Shown: one piece after another, positions 43,718 through 53,900 of the stretch | How the letters are laid out: every line of letters starts with the position of its first letter | Numbering within the stretch: position 1 is the stretch's first letter | Source: Chloroflexota bacterium | GTDB taxonomy: Bacteria; Chloroflexota; Anaerolineae; Anaerolineales; Villigracilaceae | NCBI GenBank assembly: GCA_016195815.1 | Contig: JACPYX010000009.1 | Coordinates: 38,628 to 102,627 of the forward strand | Direction: 5' to 3' | Length of the DNA stretch: 64,000 nt | Position numbers and translations under genes: made by a program | Notes under the pieces: generated by a model | What the model was told of the DNA's origin: nothing | The model's database searches: none | What the model saw: only the letters and a program-made list of their open reading frames with translations

Positions 43718-44044
43718 GGTAGTTGCCTTTTCTGGAACAGGAATCTATAATTTGGGTTCTTCCGTTTCTGGCGGGAAAAAACTAACACGCAGGCACGAAG
43801 TATACAAAGGGGAAAAGAGCCTTGATTTCACGGCAGGCTGTAAAACATCCCCGTGCGGCAGGAGCAGTGTTTAAGGAAAATGAAGTCGCGCATCTGCCCG
43901 GGGAATTTTTGGGATGTGTGCTCGACTTTTCTAATGGGGTCAGTATAATGAAGCCAAGTCCAAAACGGCAGAGACACTGAATGATTCGTCGGAGGCGATT
44001 TTGAACTCATCTTTGTGGACGAAACAACCCTGACACTTGATCCG
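43718..44044. other. Gene-free stretch between thiolase and dnaE
   Basis: About 330 bp. Open frames here have no plausible protein composition. The only notable item is TGACACTTGATCC at 44031-44043, identical to one arm of the palindrome inside glyQS (3114-3126). Nothing else seen. Confidence 0.6.
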
Positions 44045-47000
44045 CTACTGAAATGTAATTTCCTCCACACGCCAGCTTTCCTCGCCCATCAACTTTTGCA
44101 GTCGTGCAAGCATTTCGGCGCAGACGCGCGTTGATTCGCCGGGGAAATCCATCAGGTAGCCCTTACCGTTCTCGAAGATCTGAAACGAAAATTTATCGCG
44201 GCCGTGAAAAGAAATCAGCGTGCCGTAAATGGTCTTGATGCGGCGCTTATCGCGTTCGTGATCGCCCGTTGACCTCAGCAAAACCGTGATCTGCTTGGGC
44301 GGATGCTTCTGGTCGGTTTCTTCTTTTGCAAGCGGAACATACAACGACGGCGGAGGGATCGGACGCGGTTCGACGTGAGTCTCGACGACTTGCTGACTCA
44401 GCGCTTCACGCGGACCTTCAAGCGGCTCCCGTTCTTGGACTTCTGATTCCGCCCTGGCCTTCTCCACCAAATCCCTCGGCGGAATGTCGTTCGAGACATT
44501 ATCTCGGACGACTGGCTCTGGCCGCGCGGCGATGATCTCTTCCTCGAACGACGGTTGCCAGTCTTCAGGGAAATTATCCGGCGGAGGCGGGATGGAATTA
44601 TCATCCCATTCATCGCGGGTCAAGATAATATCGCGGCCAGCGGCGTAGGCTGCAGGTACTTCAGCTACAACGGGGCGAGTCATCGGCGCGGGTTTGACGG
44701 GTTGAGGCGCGGGACGCGGCATGGCTTTTGAAACGGGAGCCGCTTCGGGCGCGGGTGGATGCGAAGCATCATCCATCGAGACCAACATTTTTAATTCGGT
44801 CCGCACGGCGTCCACTAAAATTTTGGGCGGCGTGGACTGCGCGTCGATCTTGCCTTCGATGATGACGATCTGTCCGACGGTCAACACGGCCTGATAATCT
44901 TTCCAGGTACGCGGGAAGAGCACGAGGTCCATGTTGCCTTGAATATCTTCGAGCGTGACGAAGCCCATCGGCTTGCCCGCCTTGGTTTGATAGGGACGGA
45001 TGCTGGTGACCAACCCGGCCAGGCGGACTTTTTCTTCGTGCTGCGCTTCGCCGAGTTGACCTGAAAAATAACTGACGATCTGCGCCAGTTGGGCCTGATA
45101 CGGCGTGAGCGGGTGGTCGGAAATGTAGAGGCCGATCAGCTCGCGTTCCCAGTTGAGCATTTCGCGTTTGTCTACATTTTTTACATCGGGCAGATGGATT
45201 TCTTCGACGACGCCGGTGGCCGTTCCGAACAACGACATTTGTCCGGCTTCGGCGGCGCGGAAATGATGGCTGCTGATGGCAACGACGCGGTCGAGCGCGG
45301 CCAGCAGTGCGGCGCGGTTGCCAAACGAATCCAGCGCGCCGACTTTGATCAAGCATTCGAGCGAACGTTTGCCGACCGAACGCAGATCCACACGGCGCGC
45401 AAAATCATTGAGGTCAATGAACCTGCCGGTTTTGCGCGCTTCGACAATTAATTCCACCGCGTTCTGCGCAACGTTCTTGATCGCGCCAAGCCCAAAGCGG
45501 ATGGACGGTTTGTCTGCAGTATCATCTATCACAAAATCCCAGCCAGAGAAGTTGATATCCGGCGGAAGCACCGGCACACCCATGGCGCGCGCGTCAGCCA
45601 CATAATATGCGACCTTTTCCGTGATGCCTGCCGAGGCCGAAAGCAAGGCCGTCATGTATTCGGCTGTGTAATGCGTTTTGAGATAGGCGGTCTGCACCGC
45701 GATCACGCCGTAATCGGCGGCATGAGATTTGTTGAAGCCGTAACGCGCGAATTCCTCCCAGTCCGAATAAATGCTTTCGGCAATGTCCTTGACCATCCCG
45801 TTCTTTGTTGCGCCGTCCACGAATTTTTTGCGGTGTTTCTCGATATCTTCTTTCTTTTTCTTCGAGATGGCTTTCCGCAATTCATCCGATTCGGAGGGCG
45901 TGTATCCCGCCAACTCGACCGCGGCGCGCATCAACTGTTCCTGATAAACCGGAATGCCGTAGGTTGATTCAAAAATGGGCTTGAGCGCCGGATGCCGGTA
46001 TTCGACTTCGGCCTCGCCGTGCATGCGCGCGATGTAATCGGGGATGAACGCCATCGGTCCCGGACGATAGAGGGCCACCATGGCGATGATGTTGTCCAGC
46101 GTCTTGGGCTTCATCTGGATCAGGTAACGCGTCATGCCGCCGCCTTCCACCTGGAAGACGCCCGCAGTCTGTCCGTTCCCCATTAACTCGAACGACTTCT
46201 CGTCGTCGAGCGGAATATTATCGAGGTCGAGTTTTACGCCGTGCCGCTTCTCGATCATGTCACAGGCGCGCGCCATGACCGATAACGTGATCAGCCCGAG
46301 GAAATCCACTTTTAACATGCCGAGGCTTTCGAGAATGCCCATTTCAAATTGGGTCACGGTTTTGATGGGCGTCTCTTCCGAGCCGGAGGTCGGGCGATGC
46401 AGAGGCAGGTATTCGAGCAGGGGTTTGTCGGAAATAACCACACCCGCGGCGTGCGTCCCGGCATTGCGGACAGTGCCTTCCATTTTTGCAGCGATGTCTA
46501 TCAATTCGCGCAGGTGCGGAGTGGTATCGTAAGCCTTCTTGAACTCGGTGATTTCCATTGCGTCGGCCATGGTGGTGGGGCGGCCCGAGACGAACGGCAC
46601 GAGTTTTGCAACACGGTCCACTTCGGGCAGAGGAATATCCATCACACGCGCCACATCGCGCAAGGCGGCCTTTGTGCCCATCGTTCCAAACGTGATGATC
46701 TGCGCCACTTTATCGCCGCCGTATTTTTCGGCGCAATAGGCCAGCATTTCGCTGCGGCGGTCATCGCGAAAGTCGAGGTCAATATCGGGCATCGAGATGC
46801 GGCCCGGATTCAAGAAGCGCTCAAAAATGAGGTCGTGCTGGATGGGATCCACCAGCGTGATGTTGAGCGTGTACGCGATGATCGAACCCGCTGCCGAGCC
46901 GCGCGCGTTGTACCAGATATTATTCTCGCGCGCATAACGACACAAGTCCCACACGATCAGGAAGTAGGCGTCGAATCCCATTTTATGGACAATGCCTAAT

Positions 47001-47974
47001 TCGTAATCGAGCCTTTCGTGGACCTCGGGGCTGGCGGCGCGTTCCCTGTAACGTCTCTGCGCTCCTTCTTCGCAAAGATGGCGCAAATAAGTATCGGCGC
47101 TGAATCCTTCGGGGACTTTGAAATCGGGCAGGTGATAACCTTTGAATCCCAAGTCAACGTTACAGCGCTCGGCGATGAGCAACGTGTTGCTCAATGACTC
47201 CGGCACTTCGGCGAAGAGTCGATTCATCTCTGCCGGACTGCGCAGATAATAGGACTCGTCCGTCATTCGCATGCGCTCAGTACTGCTCAAGAGCGAGTTG
47301 GTCTGGATGGCAAGCAGGATATCTTGAAGTTTCGCGTCTTCCTGGTTGATGTAATGCACGTCGTTAGTGGCGACATATTTTGCGGAATAACGCACGCCCA
47401 TTTCAAGCAGGCGCTTGTTCAAGCCGACGATCTCAGGAATGTTATGCTGTTGCAGTTCGACGAAAAACCTGTCGGGGCCGAAGACGTCGTAATACCAGTT
47501 CATGCGGCGCACGGCTTCTTCGGGGTTATCGTCCAGCAGTGCGCGCGGAATTTCTGCGGACATACAGCCCGAGGTGCAGATCAGCCCAGCGGAATGAGCC
47601 GCTAAAAAGTCCCGGTCAATGCGGGGATAATAATAGAAGCCTTCGAGCTGCGCGGCGGAGGCAATCTTGAGCAGGTTCTTGTATCCCGTCTCATTTTCCG
47701 CCAGCAAAAGCAGGTGATGGGATTTCTTGTCGAGCTTGGAATCGCGGTCGGTCATGCCGCGCGCAGACATGTATGTCTCCAGCCCGATAATCGGTTTGAC
47801 GCCCTCGGCTTTGGCCGCTTTATAAAAGTCTATCACGCCGAACATCGTGCCGTGGTCGGTGATGGCGACGGCGGGCATGTCCATCTCTTTGACGCGCCTG
47901 ACCAGCTTCTTGATGTTGCTGAAGCCGTCGAGCAATGAATATTCGGTGTGAACGTGGAGATGAGCGAAAGACAT
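44045..47974 (-). CDS. dnaE: DNA polymerase III alpha subunit
   Basis: Replicative polymerase, 1309 residues. The N-terminal PHP domain starts FAHLHVHTEYSLLDG with TDHGTMFGVIDF; the polymerase palm has the catalytic MPDIDLDFRDDRR (about 395); helix-hairpin-helix and OB domains follow (VRLAGLVTSIRPYQTK). From about 1065 to 1220 lies a Pro/Glu-rich linker (RPAPQPVKPAPMTRP), then a final folded segment QITVLLRSTGDHERDK ending in EEITFQ. That tail is longer than in E. coli. Start ATG 47974 fits the family. Confidence 0.97.
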   Translation of the reverse strand: MSFAHLHVHTEYSLLDGFSNIKKLVRRVKEMDMPAVAITDHGTMFGVIDFYKAAKAEGVKPIIGLETYMSARGMTDRDSKLDKKSHHLLLLAENETGYKNLLKIASAAQLEGFYYYPRIDRDFLAAHSAGLICTSGCMSAEIPRALLDDNPEEAVRRMNWYYDVFGPDRFFVELQQHNIPEIVGLNKRLLEMGVRYSAKYVATNDVHYINQEDAKLQDILLAIQTNSLLSSTERMRMTDESYYLRSPAEMNRLFAEVPESLSNTLLIAERCNVDLGFKGYHLPDFKVPEGFSADTYLRHLCEEGAQRRYRERAASPEVHERLDYELGIVHKMGFDAYFLIVWDLCRYARENNIWYNARGSAAGSIIAYTLNITLVDPIQHDLIFERFLNPGRISMPDIDLDFRDDRRSEMLAYCAEKYGGDKVAQIITFGTMGTKAALRDVARVMDIPLPEVDRVAKLVPFVSGRPTTMADAMEITEFKKAYDTTPHLRELIDIAAKMEGTVRNAGTHAAGVVISDKPLLEYLPLHRPTSGSEETPIKTVTQFEMGILESLGMLKVDFLGLITLSVMARACDMIEKRHGVKLDLDNIPLDDEKSFELMGNGQTAGVFQVEGGGMTRYLIQMKPKTLDNIIAMVALYRPGPMAFIPDYIARMHGEAEVEYRHPALKPIFESTYGIPVYQEQLMRAAVELAGYTPSESDELRKAISKKKKEDIEKHRKKFVDGATKNGMVKDIAESIYSDWEEFARYGFNKSHAADYGVIAVQTAYLKTHYTAEYMTALLSASAGITEKVAYYVADARAMGVPVLPPDINFSGWDFVIDDTADKPSIRFGLGAIKNVAQNAVELIVEARKTGRFIDLNDFARRVDLRSVGKRSLECLIKVGALDSFGNRAALLAALDRVVAISSHHFRAAEAGQMSLFGTATGVVEEIHLPDVKNVDKREMLNWERELIGLYISDHPLTPYQAQLAQIVSYFSGQLGEAQHEEKVRLAGLVTSIRPYQTKAGKPMGFVTLEDIQGNMDLVLFPRTWKDYQAVLTVGQIVIIEGKIDAQSTPPKILVDAVRTELKMLVSMDDASHPPAPEAAPVSKAMPRPAPQPVKPAPMTRPVVAEVPAAYAAGRDIILTRDEWDDNSIPPPPDNFPEDWQPSFEEEIIAARPEPVVRDNVSNDIPPRDLVEKARAESEVQEREPLEGPREALSQQVVETHVEPRPIPPPSLYVPLAKEETDQKHPPKQITVLLRSTGDHERDKRRIKTIYGTLISFHGRDKFSFQIFENGKGYLMDFPGESTRVCAEMLARLQKLMGEESWRVEEITFQ

Positions 47975-48015
47975 TTTTGGGGTCGAAAGTTTCAGGTTGA
48001 AAGTTGGTTGATGCG

Positions 48016-48021
48016 ATTATA
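48016..48021 (-). promoter_or_regulatory. Candidate -10 box of dnaE
   Basis: TATAAT on the minus strand, 42 bases before the dnaE ATG; a weak TTGTTC lies 19 bases further upstream. Confidence 0.4.
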
Positions 48022-48069
48022 GCACCGCGAACCAAAATTAGAACAAATGATTGCCTTAAAGATTTCTGC

Positions 48070-48075
48070 TATACT
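48070..48075 (+). promoter_or_regulatory. -10 box of the LivH-LivM fusion gene
   Basis: TATACT ends 7 bases before ATG 48083, so the transcript would begin at the start codon. No ribosome binding site is seen. Confidence 0.4.
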
Positions 48076-48082
48076 CGGCGAC

Positions 48083-50572
48083 ATGCCTCGCCAAAGGCTC
48101 CTCATCTTCTTTATTGTTATTGCCGCCTTATTTTTAACGGCCTGTGTTCCTGCGGCTTCAACTCCCACGCCCGTTACAAAAATAAATATCAGCCCATACG
48201 ATGGACTCTGGCAAGGCTCAGGCCTGGCCGCGGACGGACGCGAGGTTGGCGTGCAGTTCACCGTCGAAGGCGGGGAGATCGTTTCCTTCTTTTACACCTA
48301 TCCCGGCGTGGACGGCGTGCAATGCACGGGCATTGGCCACAGCCTGATCCCGCCTGCTTCGCGCCCGCAGATTGCAGACGACGCGTTCAATGCCAGCCTG
48401 CTCCCTGACCTAAAAACCAATGGCATTTTTGATTCAACTACTTCAGCATCCGGGCACATTGCATTTAACTGGCTCGGACGCGTCAATTGCACCGCATCGC
48501 TTGAAGCCGATTGGACTGCGACAAAAGGACAAGCCGCACAAACGACTGTGGCCGCTCCTCTCACGATTGCGTGGTGCGGAAAAAATGTTGATTGCGGCGG
48601 CTTGCTTCTTCAACTGCTGATCTTCGGATTGGTCAACGGTGCGATCCTGGCATTGAACGCCATCGGCGTGACGGTCATCTATAGCACGGTTCGCACACTC
48701 AACTTGGCGCACGGCGATGTTTTCGCCATGACGACCGCGTTGGTTACATCGCTCATCAACTTTGTTGGCATTAATCAAAACTGGGCTGTCTCCACGCGTA
48801 TCTTTGCATTGACAGGTGTTTTGCTCGCTTCGGTGATTCTGGGCGCGCTGTTAAGTGTCGGCGTGGAAGAATTGGCGTTTCGTCCGTTTCGCGGACGTTC
48901 GACATCGTACTCGAAGAGTAAACTTGCGCCGCTGATCGCTTCGCTCGGCATTTCATTTATTCTGTTTCAAGGTTCGCTGATTTGGCGTACATTTCAGGCA
49001 TCATTTATTCGCGGCGAACATCGCAGTGTGCCGGGGCTGCCTGAAGTCCCAACCGATGGAATCCAGAATCAATTACCGCTTGGAAATCTTTTGCAGGGCA
49101 AAGTCGTTTTGCAGTTCCCGGATGTGTTCGTGCTGGTTGCCGCGATTCTTTTTGTGCTGGTCGCAACGTATGTTTTGCAAAAAACAAAAATGGGACGGGC
49201 CATCCGCGCCGTCGCACAAAATGAAGAGCTGGCGCAGATCGTTGGAGTGCCGCGCGATGGAGCCATCCGGCGCGCCTTCGTATTTGGCGGAGCGCTGGCA
49301 GGCGCGGCGGGTTTTATCTTTGCGTTGTATTACTCACGCCCGTTCGGGCAGGCCGGCGCGCAAAGCGGACTCTTCGCGTTTGCCGCCGCGCTTCTCGGCG
49401 GTATCGGCAGTCCGCTCGGCGCGCTGCTCAGCGGACTTCTGCTGGGCGTGGTCAGTTCGTTCAGTGATTATTTTTTCGCCGCTTCATGGACTCCGGTTTT
49501 GATTCTTGGCTTGCTGACCGTGCTGCTCGCCTGGCGGCGCGGCGGCTTCTCGAGCCGCGATCAAATGGAAGAAACCTCAGCGCGCGACTCGGTCGTTTTG
49601 ACGGCGCCCGCATCAAATCAAAATATGAGGCGGCTTCTCGTCGCGCTTCTCATTGCGCTCGTCCCGCTTCCGCTCATTATGTCCGCGTTCAATATTGGCG
49701 GCCAGAATCTTTTGATCGGCGTCGGCATTTTCATTTTGCTCACGCTCGGCCTCAATCTTTTGCTCGGGCTGGCAGGCGTGCTCGATCTTGGCTACGCCAT
49801 GAGTTTTGCGGTTGGCGGTTACGCCGCGGCATTGATCAGGCTCGATTTCATTTTTGTGGTTTTGATCAGCGCGGGAACGGCCGCGTTGTTCGGCCTGCTC
49901 AAAGGCGGCCTGGCTGCGCGGTTGCGCGGCGACTATCTGGCGGTTGCGACTCTTGCGCTGGGATTGATGACCCAGCAGGCCATCGTCAACGCGCGAAGTG
50001 TGACGGGCGGCTCCGGCGGGCTGAGCGCTTTGCCCGCGCCGCTTCTTTTTGGGCTGAAGCTGGCAGCGCCGTCCGCGCAGGTTTATCTCGTCTTTGGGTT
50101 TGTGCTGCTCGCCGCGCTCGCCAGCGGAAGGTTGATCTCGTCCCGCACCGGCCGCGCCTGGATCGCATCATCAGAAGATGAAACCGCCGCCAGTTCCTTC
50201 GGCGTGAACACGGCGCGTTATCGCTTGCTGGCTTTCGTGCTTTCGTCGGCGCTGGCGGGAATCGCGGGCGCGTTATACGCCCGCACCTATGGCTATATTG
50301 ACCCCGACATGGCGGCCTTTCACGTTTCAGCCATGATGCTGGCTATGGTCATTTTGGGCGGCGCAGGAAGCGTCAGCGGGGCGGTGTTTGGAACGATCCT
50401 GATCTACAGCTATGACAAAGTCATTGTCGGGCAGTTGGCGGCATTGATCGCTCTATTCTGGCCGCAGGGCTTATACATCGGCATGGTGCCGGATATTCGC
50501 GGCACGAACTTTTTTAATTTCGGGATTGCGTTGTATTTGACGGTGCTGTGGAGGGCGAGGAGGAAGGACTAA
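48083..50572 (+). CDS. Lipoprotein domain fused to LivH- and LivM-type ABC permeases
   Basis: 829 residues from ATG 48083. Residues 1-21 are a lipoprotein signal ending LFLTAC (Cys21). About 30-160 is an extracytoplasmic domain (ISPYDGLWQGSGLAADGREV; FYTYPGVDGVQCTGIGHSL) of unknown family with Cys pairs. About 165-485 is a LivH permease (FGLVNGAILALNAIGVTVIY; RTLNLAHGDVFAMTTALV). From about 514 a LivM permease follows (LNLLLGLAGVLDLGYAMSFAVGGYAA; GGSGGLSALPAPL). LivH and LivM are normally separate proteins; no LivG, LivF or binding protein is adjacent. Likely a branched-chain amino acid or urea-type importer core. An in-frame ATG at 48047 is less likely because it would bury the signal peptide. 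Confidence 0.88.
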   Translation: MPRQRLLIFFIVIAALFLTACVPAASTPTPVTKINISPYDGLWQGSGLAADGREVGVQFTVEGGEIVSFFYTYPGVDGVQCTGIGHSLIPPASRPQIADDAFNASLLPDLKTNGIFDSTTSASGHIAFNWLGRVNCTASLEADWTATKGQAAQTTVAAPLTIAWCGKNVDCGGLLLQLLIFGLVNGAILALNAIGVTVIYSTVRTLNLAHGDVFAMTTALVTSLINFVGINQNWAVSTRIFALTGVLLASVILGALLSVGVEELAFRPFRGRSTSYSKSKLAPLIASLGISFILFQGSLIWRTFQASFIRGEHRSVPGLPEVPTDGIQNQLPLGNLLQGKVVLQFPDVFVLVAAILFVLVATYVLQKTKMGRAIRAVAQNEELAQIVGVPRDGAIRRAFVFGGALAGAAGFIFALYYSRPFGQAGAQSGLFAFAAALLGGIGSPLGALLSGLLLGVVSSFSDYFFAASWTPVLILGLLTVLLAWRRGGFSSRDQMEETSARDSVVLTAPASNQNMRRLLVALLIALVPLPLIMSAFNIGGQNLLIGVGIFILLTLGLNLLLGLAGVLDLGYAMSFAVGGYAAALIRLDFIFVVLISAGTAALFGLLKGGLAARLRGDYLAVATLALGLMTQQAIVNARSVTGGSGGLSALPAPLLFGLKLAAPSAQVYLVFGFVLLAALASGRLISSRTGRAWIASSEDETAASSFGVNTARYRLLAFVLSSALAGIAGALYARTYGYIDPDMAAFHVSAMMLAMVILGGAGSVSGAVFGTILIYSYDKVIVGQLAALIALFWPQGLYIGMVPDIRGTNFFNFGIALYLTVLWRARRKD

Positions 50573-50665
50573 AATTTCTAGGCAATTACTTTTCAAGACC
50601 GAAGCCGAAAGCACCCTGACGACCTGATATCGGATTAAGCCAGCTATTTGGCGACAACGAACTGC

Positions 50666-50851
50666 TTAAGCCGCTCGCGCATTTCGAAGCAAGGGCTTGT
50701 TATCTGCGGTCAACCAGTCCTTCTCACGCATGAACATGAAACTGATTGTAATTTCATGGGCCAGCGATAAATCGCCGACCAGGTCATCGGTTCGCGTGAG
50801 TTTAACGGGTGTGCGCCCGAAATCATCTACAACAAGCAGGACATCTAAACC
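50666..50851 (-). pseudogene. Remnant of a nucleotidyltransferase-domain gene
   Basis: Sixty-one codons on the minus strand read LDVLLVVDDFGRTPVKLTRT, then DDLVGDLSLAHEITISFMFM and KDWLTADNKPLLRN. This is the DVDxxV strand and the following half of an MNT-like nucleotidyltransferase. A stop lies just before it and the GS motif that should stand upstream is missing, so the 5' half is gone. It fills the gap between the LivH-LivM gene and secA. Confidence 0.65.
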
Positions 50852-50943
50852 TTACCGTATTTTTCTCTGCTTGGCGCAACAATTACAGCTCAATGATTAT
50901 TTGCCCAAGCTGTTTTCTTATACTCCTCCAATATTCCCTCTGT

Positions 50944-50949
50944 TATAAT
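50944..50949 (+). promoter_or_regulatory. -10 box of secA
   Basis: TATAAT 20 bases before ATG 50970; AAAGG at -9 is the ribosome binding site. No clear -35. Confidence 0.45.
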
Positions 50950-50969
50950 CCCAACCCGAAAGGCATAAA

Positions 50970-53900
50970 ATGCTTCAGAAATTTGTCAGTGTCTTTGGGG
51001 GCGACCCCAACAAACGTACCGTCGAAAAATTAGCTCCATTGGTTGACGAGATCAACGCGCTTGAGCCGGAATTTGAACAGCTCAGCGATGAGGCTTTGCG
51101 CGCCAAAACGGATGAGTTCCGCGCGCGGCTCACCTCCCTTTCATCCCTCCCAGAGGGGGATTCGGAGAAAATGGGGAGGGACGGGGAGGGGCCGGACGAA
51201 AAGGAGCTTCGCGAAGCCGAACAGGATGCGTTGGAAGACATTCTGCCCGAAGCTTTTGCGCTTGTGCGCGAAGCCTCCAAGCGGACGATCGGCCTTCGTC
51301 AATATGATGTGCAAATGCTGGGCGGGATCATTTTACATCGCGGCAGTATCGCCGAGATGCGCACGGGCGAAGGCAAAACGCTGGTTGCCACGCTTCCAAT
51401 CTATCTGAATGCGCTGACCGGACGCGGCGTGCACCTCGTCACGGTCAATGATTATCTGGCGCGGCGCGATGCGCGCTGGATGGGACCCATATTCCGTTTT
51501 CTTGGATTGAGCGTCGGTATTTTGCAGATGGCCGCCGTGACCGAGAACGGCAAGAAGGCTTTCATCTATGATCCCGAACGCGAGTCCCCGCATGAAGACC
51601 AGCATCATCTGAGACTTGTGGATCGAGTCGAAGCCTACGCGGCGGACATCACTTACGGAACCAACTCCGAATTTGGCTTTGATTACCTGCGCGATAACAT
51701 GGCCTCGCGCCTGAGTGACCGCGTCCAGCGCGGACATTATTATTCCATCGTGGACGAAGTGGATAATGTGCTGATTGACGAAGCGCGCACGCCGCTCATC
51801 ATCTCCGGCCCGGCCTCAGGCGACCTGGAGTGGTACGGCAGGATGGCGCAGATTGTCAAGCAGTTGAAGCCGGAAGATTATGAAGTCAACGAGAAGGATC
51901 GCGCCGTCAATTTAACGGAAGTCGGCGTCAGCCACGTTGAAGCTATTTTGGGCCAGCCGCTCATGGATCCAGACCGGCCCGAAGATGTCACGCCCGAACA
52001 GGCGCGCCTGACCGGTTATCTCGAACAAGCCATGCGCGCCCAGCACTTGTTCAAGCGCAACAAGGATTACCTGGTGCAGGGCGGCAAGGTCGTGATCGTG
52101 GACGAGTTCACCGGACGCCTCATGCCCGGGCGGCGCTGGTCGGATGGTTTGCATCAGGCCGTGGAGGCCAAGGAAGGCGTGCGCGTCGAACCGGAGAACG
52201 TGACCTACGCCACCGTCACCCTGCAAAATTATTTTCGCATGTATAAAAAACTGGCGGGCATGACCGGCACGGCGCTGACCGAGTCGGAAGAGTTTCATAA
52301 GATTTACAAGCTCGAAGTTTTTCCCGTTCCGACCAATTTGGAATACCAGGCCTATGGCCCGGATGCCACACTGGTGGAAGTCAGAAAAAAAGACGAAGAG
52401 AATTATCAGTACACCTATTATGCGCGCAAAGGCGATTCCGAACAGAAGCCGGTTCTCTTCCGCCGCAAGGATTATCCCGATGTGATCTTTCGCACGGTGG
52501 ACACGAAACTGCGCGCCATCGTGACGGAGATCTTGCGCTGTCACACGCTCGGACGCCCGCTGTTAGTGGGAACGACCTCGGTCGAATCATCGGACCGTTT
52601 GTCGTCGCACCTGAAAGCCGACTCGATCCGGCGCCTGACGCAAATCCTGCTCGTCCGTCACGGATGGATGAAAGCCAACGACCGCGAAGAAGACGGGCGG
52701 CTCATTCCCGAACTGCAGCCGTTCAACGAACCGATCGAAACCATCACGCCCGACGCGCTGAGAAAATTTGCCTCGTCGTTCGGCATGACCACCATCAACC
52801 CGGAAGACCCAGCCAATTTATCGCGCCTGCTCGAATTGCTGAACCTGCCCGAAGAGTCAGCCGACCGATTGAAATCGGTGCTGCAAGCGGGCGTGCCGCA
52901 TGCAGTCTTGAACGCCCGCAGGCACACCGAAGAGTCACAGATCATCGCCGGCGCGGGCGCCTTCGGCGCGGTGACAATTGCCACCAACATGGCCGGCCGC
53001 GGCGTGGATATTAAGCTCGGCGGCGAGATCGCGGAAGAAGTTATTTCGGCGGTCAATCGCGTTCTACGCCGCGCCGGTTATCAAGATCCTTTCGACATGC
53101 AGCTCGAAGAGCGCCGCCAGGCATTGCTCAAAGTGGATCCCGAACAATATGGCCTGTACAACGGCGAAGTTAAACTCTTTCTTCAATACTTTGAAGACAT
53201 GGAACGCGTGCGTGAGCTGGGCGGGTTGCACGTCATCGGCTCGGAACGCCATGAGGCGCGCCGCATTGACAACCAATTGCGCGGCCGTTCCGCTCGTCAG
53301 GGCGACCCCGGCTCTTCGCGTTTTTATCTTTCGCTTCAGGATGACCTCATGCGTTTGTTCGGCGGCGAACAAGTCAGCGGATTGATGGAACGCCTCAAGG
53401 TGGACGACTCGCTTCCGCTCGAAGCCCGCCTCGTCAGCGGCATCATCGAGTCGTCACAGGCCCGCGTCGAAGGCGCCAACTTTGACGTCCGCAAACATTT
53501 GCTCGAATATGACGATGTGCTCAACAAACAGCGCGAACAGATTTATTCCCAGCGCGACCGTATTTTCACCAAATTAGACCTGACCGAAGACGTGGCCGAA
53601 ATACTGGACACCGAAGTCGAGAAGCGCGTCGAACTTGGATTGACCGACGAAGAAGGCCCGTGGAAATTGATCGCCTGGCTGGAAGGCGTCCAACCGCCGT
53701 TCGAGACTCAAGGCCGCCTCTTTCCGACCTTTGGCCTGGCTCTGATCCTCGACGAGTTAAAAAAATCTGATGATTCCCGCCGCGCCATCCTCGACGTGGT
53801 TTCGCGTTCCATCGAAGTCGAACAATCCCACACACAGCGCGCCATCGAAGCGCTGGTGGATAAGACCGAAGAAGGACTCAAGAGTCAAATTGACGAACGC

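Noticed and set aside
43828..44070. 80-codon minus-strand frame between thiolase and dnaE
   Set aside because: It runs into the dnaE end, with Ser/Pro-rich random-looking composition and no start signals.
50697..50948. 83-codon plus-strand frame upstream of secA
   Set aside because: The opposite strand carries a clear nucleotidyltransferase remnant over the same bases; the plus frame has no such support and overlaps the secA -10 box.
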